Shown: positions 54,566-64,000 of the stretch, piece by piece
Position numbering within the stretch: the first letter of the stretch is position 1
Layout: every line of letters starts with the position of its first letter
Assembly: GCA_019009955.1 (NCBI GenBank)
Contig: CM032228.1
Location: 2,924,001-2,988,000 of the forward strand
Length of the DNA stretch: 64,000 nt
From: Riptortus pedestris
Lineage: Eukaryota; Arthropoda; Insecta; Hemiptera; Alydidae
Direction of reading: 5' to 3'
Position numbers and translations under genes: made by a program
Notes under the pieces: model-generated
The model's input: the letters and a program-made list of their open reading frames with translations, nothing else
The model's database searches: none
Told to the model about the DNA's origin: nothing

Positions 54566-55047
54566 AGTCCGTCACGCAGGGGCTGCGTAAACTAAGCAGA
54601 TTTCCCACGTGAAGTTTTACAATAGAGAAATCTGCCTAATAACAACAGTAGTTGTAATGAATCTCTAAACCTATTCACGAGGGACGATTAGCGACGAAAA
54701 CGGCCGCCCTAGCTCTCGGCGGAATGTCCCGAACATAGCCGACTTCTGCCGACCACATTCACAATACAAATGCAAATATCTCGGTTAGTATTCAAGATAC
54801 AGAATAAATGTATAGAACAATATTTATAGTAAATTTAATTTGCAATAAAATTTATTATATACAATTTTTCGATCCGACGCATAATAAAGGAGATATTTTG
54901 AATTTGCAAAAATCCCCCCCTAAACCCCCCCTCCCTCTGGTCCGATTTCAGCCATTAACGAACTTGATCTTCCTTTTTACATAAAACGATTAAATTCCGA
55001 GTTTGGTAACGATCAAACAAAAATTGCGACCGCTAGGGCGTTAAAAG

Positions 55048-55096
<49 letters not shown>

Positions 55097-55249
55097 TATA
55101 TATATATATATATATAGATATATAATTTTGAACGGACCTCATTTTCGTCATCTCCTGGGTAGGATCGATGGACATTTGAAGAAATTTTTCGAAACTCGCA
55201 TCATGAGTACGACCTCAATAGCTGATTTCCCTTAAGGGAAATCTGCTAA
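54566..55249 (-). repeat. Repeat A, complete copy
   Basis: Right end AAGTCCGTCACGCAGGGGCT, right arm, TA core 55051-55124 (with GATA interruptions), left arm TTTTGAACGGACCTCATTTT ... and the intact terminal palindrome GATTTCCCTTAAGGGAAATC TGCTAA. This is the clearest uninterrupted TTAA palindrome. Confidence 0.92.
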
Positions 55250-55400
55250 TAAAACATTTTATTCACATGTAGGTGGAAAATGTGTGGAAATACTGTTCTT
55301 CATATCTAAGGACACAACTCCCTCATGTAACTGTTCCAATCAATAGCTGTCTTATTGGAAATTTTGAGTTGTTTTTTGCATAAAAATTATTATTATTTAT

Positions 55401-55612
55401 TAACGTCCACTTTATGCAACTCAGGCTAATCGGGACGGGTTATCTACAGGTTACCAGCCTTTTCTAACCAGGGTGGGATTCTAGGACGTTATTTAATGAA
55501 TTTCGTCACTAAATAATTTCCTTTGCCCAGGCGAGAATCGAACTCGCCACTCTAGGTTTACCATGTGAGATAAAGGTAAACGATTTAACTCACATGGCTA
55601 ACCTGAGCCCGC
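55401..55612 (-). mobile_element. tRNA-derived SINE
   Basis: Minus strand begins GGGCTCAGGTTAGCCATGTG and carries GCGAGTTCGATTCTCGCCTG (55528-55547), a B-box with T-arm pairing. A non-tRNA body follows (CCTAGAATCCCACCCTGGTT ... CCCGTCCCGATTAGCC) and a TAATAATAA-type tail. Flanking AATTATT occurs at 55385-55391 and 55613-55619, consistent with a target duplication. The A-box is weaker (TTAGCCATGTGAG). It interrupts the Merlin sequence between GCATAAAAATT and TTTTTGGCAAAAAATTGACA. Confidence 0.8.
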
Positions 55613-55777
55613 AATTATTTTTGGCAAAAAATTGACAGATGTCAATTCTTCGCACCAGCAGTAAATGAACTTCAATGCATTACAAAATGGAATTTTACTT
55701 CCTTCTAACCAAGTGTCAATCCGAACGCCGACTTGCTCACCACACTTTCTTACACTACACTTCCAAAAAAGACTTTT

Positions 55778-55914
55778 AGCAGATTTCCCTTAAGGGAAAT
55801 CAGCTATTGAGGTCGTACTCATGACGCGAGTTTCGAAAAATTTCTTCAAATGTCCATCGATCCTACCCAGGAGATGACGAAAATGAGGTCCGTTCAAAAT
55901 TATATATATATATA

Positions 55915-55956
<42 letters not shown>
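55778..55956 (+). repeat. Repeat A left arm and TA core
   Basis: TTAGCAGATTTCCCTTAAGG ... TGAGGTCCGTTCAAAATTAT then (TA)n with a CTA interruption; the right arm is replaced by repeat B. Confidence 0.88.
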
Positions 55957-55961
<5 letters not shown>

Positions 55962-57058
55962 GTAACCTCTGTCTGTACATTGATTTTTTTCGCGAAATTT
56001 CACGATAACTTTTCGTTTCACATGTCATAGACACCATAACTGCATTTTGTTTCTTTGGTGTCTGTTTGTTTGTTTATTTGTTTGTTTGTTTGTTTGTTTG
56101 TTTGTTACCTTTTCACGCATAAACGGCTGAACCGAATTTTATGAAACTTGGTATGTACATTACTACTAACCCAACTTAGACTTTAGGCTATATTAATATC
56201 CTCTGAGACGAACAGGAGTGGGGGTTATAAGGGAAGCCAGAAATTAAAAATAGCGATATTTCGATTCCTATTGGTTTTTCGGCAGATATGGACATAGCAA
56301 AAGTTGTTTATTTTGTTATTTAGAGTAACTTTTGTTATATACACTTTTTTCGTATACCGAATTATAAACGAGATATACGCTAAAACTATAGCGGAAGTGA
56401 ACAATTTTATTTGGGACAAAAGATCCAACCGAAATAAATAAAACTCGGTATGTGTATTAGCAGTGAGGCCTTCATTTTAATAAGCCATACCAACATTTCT
56501 ATGGACGGGCAGGAGTGGGGGTTATAAGGGAAGCCTGAAATTAAAAATAGCGATATTTCGTTTCCTATTGGTTTTTCCGCAAATATAAACATAACAAAAG
56601 TTGTTTATTTTGTTATTTGGAGTAACTTTTGTTAAATACACTTTTGTCGTATACCTAAGTATAAATGAGTTATACGTTAAAACTTTAGCGGGTACTAACG
56701 GCTGAACCGAACAAAACTCGGTATGTCAATTAGCATTAATTATTCCATGATTATAAGTTATATTAAAATTTTTAGGTTCGAACGGGGGGGAGGGGGGGTT
56801 AAAAGGGAGGCCTGAAATAAAAATTCACCATATTTACATGTATAAGAGACGGGGAATATAAAAATATCGAAGACAGTGAAGCCTTATCGAACAAATAATT
56901 CTATTATTAGCAAATCCACGGCAAAGATGGGTATCAATCCTAAACACTGGAACGGGTAAATGTCAAAATATTGTGCAATGTAAAGCCCGCTAAAATATAC
57001 CATCACCTTTCAGCCTCAAATGAATTCCCGTGCGAAGCCGGGTATCTGAGCTAGTATA
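55957..57058 (-). repeat. Repeat B copy
   Basis: AAAATTGTAACCTCTGTCTG TACATTGA, a (GTTT)n tract at about 56063-56106, GCATAAACGGCTGAACCGAA, three internal ~250-300-bp units, and the end AATTCCCGTGCGAAGCCGGG TATCTGAGCTAGTATA. It joins directly to the next repeat A. Confidence 0.88.
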
Positions 57059-57681
57059 TTAGCAGATTTCCCTTAGGGGAAATCAGCTATTGAGGTTGTA
57101 CTCATGACGGAATTTTCGAAATTTTTCTTCAAATGTCCATCGATCCTACCTAGTAGATGACGAAAATGAGGTCCGTTCAAAACTGTATATATATATCTAT
57201 ATATATATATATATATATAGATCTATCTATATATTTGTCTGTTACCGCTCTAGCGGTCGCAATTTTTGTTTGATCGTTACCAAACTCGACATTTAGTCGT
57301 TTTATGTAAAAAGAAAGATCAAGTTCGTTAATGGCTGAAATCGAACTAGTGGGAGGGGGGGTTTAGAGGGGAGGATTTTCTACAATTTGAAATATTTCCG
57401 TTACTATACGTCGGATCGAAAAATTGTATAGAATCAATCTTATTGAAAATTTAATTTACTATAAATATTATTATATACATTTATTCTCTATCTTGCATAT
57501 TAACCGAGATATTTGGATTTTTATTAAATTTGGGCCGATAACGAACTTTTCGAGATTCCCGCCAAAAAGTAGTTTGGCCCTTTGCCGTAACTGTTAGGCT
57601 TTCGTGTGGAGGTTTCTTTATTGTATAACTTTACGCGGGAAATCTGCTTAGTTTACGCAGCCCCTGCGTGACGGACTTTAT
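57057..57681 (+). repeat. Repeat A, complete copy
   Basis: TTAGCAGATTTCCCTTAGGG, left arm, short TA/CTA core 57184-57232, right arm and terminal CGCAGCCCCTGCGTGACGGA. 625 bp, very similar in layout to 17884-18514. Confidence 0.92.
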
Positions 57682-58182
57682 ATATATCTATATATATATA
57701 TATATATATAGATATATATATTTGTCTGTTAACGCTCTAGCGGTCGCAATTTTTGTTTGATCGTTACCAAACTCGATATTTAATCGTTTTATGTAAAAAG
57801 AAAGATTAAGTTCGTTAATGGCTAAAATCGAACCAGTGGAGGAGGGTGTTTAGATGGGGAGATTTTTGAAAATTCGAAATATCTCCGTTACTATATAGCG
57901 GATCGAAGAATTGCATAGAACCAATCTTATTGCAAATTTACTATATATATTGTTCTATACATTTATTCTGTATCTTTAATATTAACCGAGATATTTGGAT
58001 TTATATTGTGAGTGTGGTCGCCTATGTTTGGGAGTTTCCGCCGAGCGCACTAGCGCTAGTGTGACCGTTTCACTAACTATTCGTCCTCGTGAGAATAGGT
58101 TATTACTAGGCAGATTTCACTATTGTAAAACTTCACGTGGGAAATCTGGTTAGTTTACGCAGCCCTGCGTGACGGACTTTTT
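57682..58182 (+). repeat. Repeat A right-arm copy
   Basis: Begins with a TA/CTA core directly after the previous A end and finishes CGCAGCCCTGCGTGACGGAC, with one C missing in the hairpin loop. Confidence 0.88.
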
Positions 58183-58492
58183 TTTCATTATAAAGTTTCA
58201 TACAATGTGATTTAGAACACTTTCTTCTGATAGCCAAAATATTCCTCTCCTGTAAATATTTAACAGCGTATTCTTCAGTCGTATCAAATCCCAAAGAGGA
58301 ATTTTTAAAGGACTAAGAGACTCTAAACAGCAAAATAAACAACAAACCCAAATAAACAGCAAACGCAAATAAACAGCAAACGCAACTATGACAAAAGATA
58401 ACCTCATTAGCCTGGGAGAGCTAGCTTTGCACTTCAGTAGCGCATTCTAGCGTGGAACTAGAGGAACTAAAATGTGGTGGATATAATACACA

Positions 58493-59300
58493 AGTTGTTT
58501 ATTTTGTTATTTAGAGTAACTTTGGTTATATACACTTTTTTCGTATACCGAATTATAAACGAGATATACGCTAAAACCTATAGCGGAAGTGAACAATTTT
58601 ATTTGACACAAAAGACTCAACCGAACTAAATAAAACTCGGTATGTGTGTTAGCACAAACGCCTTTATTATAATAAGCTATACTAACATTTCTAGGGATGG
58701 GTAGGAGTGGGGGTTGTAAGGGAGGCCTGAATTTAAAATAGCGGTATTTCGTTTTCTATTCGTTTTTCGGCATATATAAACAAACAAAAGTTGTTTATTT
58801 TGTTATTTAGCATGAATTCTTCCATGATTATAAGCTATATTAAAATGTTTAGGTTAGAACGGGAGTGGGGGTTATAAGAGAAGCCTGAAATAAAAATTCG
58901 CGATAATGTGTTTCTTATTGGTTTTTCAGGGATATTTTATAAAAATACCATCATTAGTCAGTCAACTACGATTTCCCGGGCATCGTCGGGTATATTAGCT
59001 AGATTGTATACAGAAAATACGTACATTATAGATGATATTTAATAATTATAAATGCAATCCATGATTATGATTTGAATTATTCACTGTGTGTCAAACAGTG
59101 GAGAGGGAATGAGTAGAGACTTATTTTCATTTATTCGTCGAATCTAAAATTTTATTTTCCATAAGTCGCCCAACGGACCCTCACGGGAAGAAATGAGCCC
59201 AGACGGGAAGAGCAGTTGTACACGTTGAAGCATTTGCCAAAAAAAAATTGGATATTTCCGTCTTAAATGATATGCCGAGCGAAGCCGGGAACCTTGGCTA
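58493..59300 (-). repeat. Repeat B variant copies
   Basis: Internal B units (58493-58930) end in a variant B terminus CGATTTCCCGGGCATCGTCG GGTATATTAGCTAG. A second short segment (58990-59300) ends GAGCGAAGCCGGGAACCTTG GCTAGTATAT. Confidence 0.75.

Positions 59301-59301
<1 letters not shown>

Positions 59302-59375
<74 letters not shown>
59302..59375. repeat. (TA)n between B copies
   Basis: About 37 TA units, the longest uninterrupted TA tract in the window. Confidence 0.95.
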
Positions 59376-59380
<5 letters not shown>

Positions 59381-60470
59381 GTAACCTCTGTCTGTACATT
59401 GATTTTTTTCTCGAAATTTCACGATAACTTTTCGTTTCACATGTCATAGACACCATAACTGCATTTTGTTTCTTTCGTGTATGTTTGTTTGTTTGTTTGT
59501 TACCTTTTCACGCATAAACGGCTGAACCGAATTTTATGAAACTTGGTATGTATATTTCAACTAACCCAACTTAGACTTTAGGCTATATTAAAATTCTCTG
59601 AGATGAACAGGAGTGGGGGTTGTAAGGGAGGCCTGAAATTAAAAATAGCGATATTTCGTTTCCTATTGGTTTTTCGGCAAGTATGAACATAACAAAAGTT
59701 GTTTATTTTGTTATTTAGAGTAACTTTTGTTATATACACTTTTTTCGTATAACGTATTATAAACGAGATATACGCTAAAACCTATAGCGGAAGTGAGCAA
59801 TTTTATTTGGCACAAACGACTCAACCGAACTAAATAAAACTCGGTATGTATATTAGCACTAACACCTTAATTATAATAAGCCATACCAACATTTCTAGAA
59901 ACGGGCAGGAGTGGGGGTTGTAAGGGAGACCTGAATTTAAAAATAGCGGCATTTCGTTTTCTATTCGTTTTTCGGCAAATATGAAGATAACAAAAGTTGT
60001 TAATTTTGTTATTTAGAGTAACTTTGGTCATATTCATTTTTGTCTTTTAACAAAGTATAAACAAGATATGCACTATAAACTAAAGCTGGCGTCATCGATT
60101 TCATTGAGCGCTAACGAGTAAACCGAACTTACAAAAACTCAGTATGTCAATTAGCATTAATTCTTCCATGATTATAAGCTGTATTAAAATTTTTAGGTTA
60201 GAACGGGAGTGGGGGTTATAAGGGAGGCCTGAAATAAAAATTCGTGATATTTCATTGTCTATTTGTCTACGGGAAATATGTCAATTTGGAGGACAGTGAA
60301 GACTTACATAAAAAATTAATTTTATTAATAACAAATGCCAACAACGGAAATTAACCCTAAACACTGGGACGGGTAAATGTCAAAATATTGTGCCTTGCCA
60401 AAAACATACCATCACCATTCAGCCTTAAATCAATTCCCGGGCGAAGCCGGGTATCTGAGCTAGTATATCT
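59376..60470 (-). repeat. Repeat B copy
   Basis: Full-length arrangement from AAAATTGTAACCTCTGTCTG to CGGGCGAAGCCGGGTATCTG AGCTAG; three internal units. Confidence 0.9.
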
Positions 60471-60479
60471 ATATATATA

Positions 60480-61716
60480 TATAAAATTGTAACCTCTGTC
60501 TGTACATTGATTTTTTTCGCGAAATTTCACGATAACTTTTCGTTTCACATGTCATAGACACCATAACTGCATTTTGTTTCTTTGGTGTCTGTTTGTTTGT
60601 TTGTTTGTTTGTTTGTTTATTTGTTTGTTTGTTTGTTACCTTTTCACGCATAAACGGCTAAACCGAATTTTATGAAACTTGGTATGTATATTACTACTAG
60701 CCCAACTTAGACTTTAGGCTATATTAATATTCTCTAAGACAAATAGGAGTGGGGGTTATAAGGGAGGCCTGAAATTAAAAATAGCGATATTTCGTTTCAT
60801 ATTGCTTTTTCAGCAAATATGAACATAACAAAAGTTGTTTATTTTGTAATTTAGAGTAACTTTTGTTATATGCACATTTGCCGTATACGGAAGTATAAAT
60901 GAGTTATACGCTAAAAACTATAGCGGGAGTCAACAATTTATTGGGCACAAAAGACTCAACCGAACTAAGTAAATCTCGGTATGTGAATTAGTACTAACGC
61001 CTTCCTTATAATAAGCCATACTAACATTTCTAGGGACGGGCAGGAGTGGGGGTTGTAAGGGAGGCCTGAAATTAAAAATAGCGATATTTCGTTTCCTATT
61101 GCTTATTCAGCAAATTTGCCCATAACAAAAGTTGTTTATTTCGTTATTTACAGTAACTTTTGTTATATACACTTTTGTCATATACGGAAGTATAAATGAG
61201 TTATACGCTAAAAATTATAGCGGGAGTCCACAATTTTATTTGGCACAAAAGACTCAACCGAACTAAACCAAACTCGGTATGTGAATTAGCACTAACGCCT
61301 TCCTTATAATAAGCCATACTAACATTTCTAGGAACGGGCAGTAGTGGGGGTTATAAGGCAGGCCTGAAATTAATAATAGTGGTATTTCGTTTCCTATTGC
61401 ATTTTCGGCAAATATGCACATAACAAAAGTTGTTTATTTTGTTATTTAGAGAAACTTTTTTATATACACTATTGTCGTATACCGAAGTATAAAGGCGTTA
61501 TACGCTAAAAATTATAGCGGGAGTCAACAATTTGGAGGACAGTGAAGACTTACATAAAAAATTAATTTTATTATTAACAAATGCCAAGAACGGGTATTAA
61601 CCCTAAACAATAGGACGGGTAAATGTCAAAATATTGTGCAAAGTAAAACCTTGCCAAAAAAATACCATCACCATTCAGCCTCAAATCAATTCCCGGGCGA
61701 AGCCGGGTATCTGAGC
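60480..61716 (-). repeat. Repeat B copy, four internal units
   Basis: Short TA start, (GTTT)n at about 60590-60638, then internal units each with GGGGTT[GA]TAAGGGAGGCCTG and ACTCAACCGAACTAA motifs; ends CGGGCGAAGCCGGGTATCTG. Confidence 0.9.
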
Positions 61717-61718
61717 TA

Positions 61719-61780
<62 letters not shown>

Positions 61781-62862
61781 GTAACCTCTGTCTGTACATT
61801 GATTTTTTCGCGAAATTTCACGATAACTTTTCGTTTCACATGTCATAGACACCATACCTGCATTTTTTTTTTTCGTGTATGTTTGTTTGTTTGTTACCTT
61901 TTCACGCATAAACGGCTGAACCGAATTTTATGAAATTTGGTATGTATATTACTACTAACCAAACTTAGAATTTAGGCTATATTAATTTTCCCTGAGACGA
62001 ACAGGAGTGGGGGTTATAAGGGAAGCCTGAAATTAAAAATAGCTATATTTCGTTTTCTATTGGTTTTTCGGCAAATATGCTCATAACAAAAGTTGTTTAT
62101 TTTGTTATTTAGAGTAACTTTTGTTATTTACACTTTTGTCGTATACCGAAGTTTAAATGCGTTATACGCTAAAATTTATAGCGGGAGTCAACAATATTAT
62201 TTGCCAAAAAAGACTCAACCGAACTAAATAAAACTCGGTATGTGTATTAGCAGTGAGGCCTTCATTTTAATAAGCCATACCAACATTTCTATGGACGGGC
62301 AGGAGTGGGGGTTATAAAGGAAGCCTGAAATTAAAAATAGCGATATTTCGTTTCCTATTGATTTTTCCGCAAATATAAACATAACAAAAGTTGTCTATTT
62401 TGTTATTTGGAGTAACTTTTGTTATATACACTTTTGTCGTATACCTAAGTATAAATGAGTTATATGTTAAAACTTTAGCTGGAGCCAACAATTTTATTGG
62501 GCACTAACGGCTGAACCGAACTTAACAAAACTCGGTATGTCAATTACCATTAATTCTTCCATGATTATAAGTTATATTAAAATTTTTAGGTTCAAACGGG
62601 AGTGGGGTTATAAGGGAGGCCTGAAATAAAAATTCACCATATTTACATGTATAAGAGACGGGAAATATAAAAATATCGAAGACAGTGAAGCCTTATCGAA
62701 CAAATAATTCTATTATTAGTAAATCCACGGCAACGACGGGTATCAATCCTAAACACTAGGACGGGTAAATGTCAAAATATTGTGCAATGTAAAGCCTGCT
62801 AAAAAATACCATCACCATTCAGCCTCAAATGAATTCCCGGGCGAAGCCGGGTATCTGAGCTA

Positions 62863-62866
<4 letters not shown>
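61717..62866 (-). repeat. Repeat B copy with TA tract
   Basis: TA tract 61717-61774, AAAATTGTAACCTCTGTCTG, three to four internal units, end CGGGCGAAGCCGGGTATCTG AGCTAGTATAT. Confidence 0.9.
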
Positions 62867-62897
<31 letters not shown>

Positions 62898-63408
62898 TAT
62901 ATACACTAGCTAAGGTACCCGGCGATGCCCGGGAAATCATTGCTGACTGACTAATGATTGTATTTTTATAGCAAGACTTCAATGTGTACAATTGCACTTC
63001 CCTCCACGATGTATTGTTTTTTCAAAACAGCCAATCCTAAAGTGTAACTTTCAGGGTTAATAGAATAGAAATTTTAGTTTTGAAGAATATATAAAAATGG
63101 GTTCCTAATTTATCCCTCACGACTTTTTGACTCTCGGTTTTTGAATAATTCAAACTATAATCATGGGTAGCATTTATTACAATTACATATCATCTATAAT
63201 GAACATATTTCCTGCCGAAAATCAATGCAAGCACATATAGTTTTAGCATAGTTTTATACATAAGATTATATTCGTATTAGTAAGCCTCAGTGGAAATCAC
63301 TTCCTGTCATGCCAGTATTCCATAGGAAATAAGTAAACTCAATTAACTCCCGTCAATTTCCGTTATCATCATTGTTTTCCTTAGAATATTGCTTCAGAAT
63401 ATATATAT
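62866..63408 (+). repeat. Repeat B variant, short form
   Basis: TA tract, then ACTAGCTAAGGTACCCGGCG ATGCCCGGGAAATCATTGCT, i.e. the B start with GATG in place of TTCG in the hairpin loop. The body (62990-63400) is unlike the standard B interior; similar sequence is at about 58940-59150 in reverse. Confidence 0.75.
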
Positions 63409-64000
63409 ATACTAGCTCAGATACCCGGCTTCGCCCGGGAATTCATTTGAGGCTGAATGGTGATAGTATTTTTTAGCAGGCTTTACATTGCACAATATTT
63501 TGACATTTACCCGTCCCAGTGTTTAGGATTGATACTCGTCGTTGCCGTGGATTTGCTAATAATAGAATATTTGTTCGATAAGGCTTCACTGTCTTCGATA
63601 TTTTTATATTTCCCGTCTCTTATACATGTAAATATGGTGAATTTTTATTTCAGGCCTCCCATATAACCCCCCTCCCGTTCGAACCTAAAAATTTTAATAT
63701 AACTTATAATTATGGAAGAATTAATGCTAATTGACATACCGAGCTTTGTTAAGTTAGGTTCAGCTGTTAGTGCCCAATAACATTGTTGGCTCCCGCTAAA
63801 GTTTTAACGTATAACTCATTTAAACTTAGGTATACGACAAAAGTGTATATAACAAAAGTTACTCCAAATAAGAAAATAAACAACTTTAGTTATGTTTATA
63901 TTTGCGGAAAAACCAATAGGAAACGAAATATCGCTATTTTTAATTTCAGGCTTCCCTTATAACCCCCACTCCCGCCCGTCCATAGAAATGTTGGTATGGC
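63409..64000 (+). repeat. Repeat B copy, cut by window end
   Basis: ACTAGCTCAGATACCCGGCT TCGCCCGGGAATTCATTTGA, then the standard interior in the opposite orientation to the copies at 59.4-62.9 kb. Confidence 0.9.

Larger units (their letters stand above)
55250..58492 (-). mobile_element. Merlin copy split by repeats A and B
   Basis: 55250-55776 (minus) matches the transposase-side half of the Merlin element at 21099-21792. 58183-58492 (minus) matches its other half including the terminal AATGTGGTGGATATAATACA CAAGT. The two meet in the A-run after CMKLY, so 55778-58182 (A left arm, B, complete A, A right arm) lies inside an older Merlin copy. A SINE also lies in the first half. Confidence 0.82.

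Overview
The window is eukaryotic and almost certainly from an insect: AT-rich, intron-containing, packed with Tc1/mariner, piggyBac, Merlin, Ty3/gypsy, jockey-like LINE and tRNA-SINE remnants and with long (TA)n tracts. The only convincing host genes belong to the fatty acyl-CoA reductase (FAR) family. I cannot fix the order from sequence alone; a large TE-rich hemipteran-type genome would fit.

Layout. 0-3.2 kb: a DNA transposon with ~600-bp inverted repeats and a broken transposase-like gene on the minus strand. 3.2-7.6 kb: AT-rich degraded sequence with a gag-like fragment. 7.6-9.8 kb: a GC-richer unrecognised region with a 40-bp minisatellite. 10.8-11.6 kb: two exons that look like the C-terminal end of a FAR. 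11.8-12.8 kb: 50-bp minisatellite. 13.35-14.29 kb: piggyBac-derived element. 14.46-15.29 kb: 69/58-bp minisatellite. 16.0-17.0 kb: long-TIR non-autonomous element. 18.58-37.92 kb: seven in-phase exons of one FAR gene (plus strand) whose introns hold most of the mobile elements (Merlin, solo LTR, gag-only LTR retroelement, jockey ORF1 fragment, inverted 51-bp minisatellite, gypsy pol remnant split by a LINE). 38-64 kb: no host gene seen; nested transposons in two dispersed repeat families, here named A and B.

Repeat A has a left arm that starts in a palindrome centred on TTAA, a central (TA)n tract, and a right arm that ends in a hairpin (ACGCAG/CTGCGT). Repeat B begins ACTAGCTCAGATACCCGG, contains ~298-bp internal units and is bounded by (TA)n on both sides. 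The (TA)n core of A is a repeated landing site: a mariner, a Tc1 element, a foldback element, two solo LTRs and a gag-only LTR element sit in it, and a piggyBac-type element sits exactly in the terminal TTAA palindrome of another copy. The copy at 47.5-54.4 kb holds three nested insertions.

Functionally, the FAR gene would make an NADPH-dependent membrane enzyme reducing fatty acyl-CoA to fatty alcohol (wax, cuticular hydrocarbon or pheromone precursors). Its reading frame is open across every junction I could trace, while every transposon gene examined carries stops, frameshifts, deletions or lost catalytic residues.
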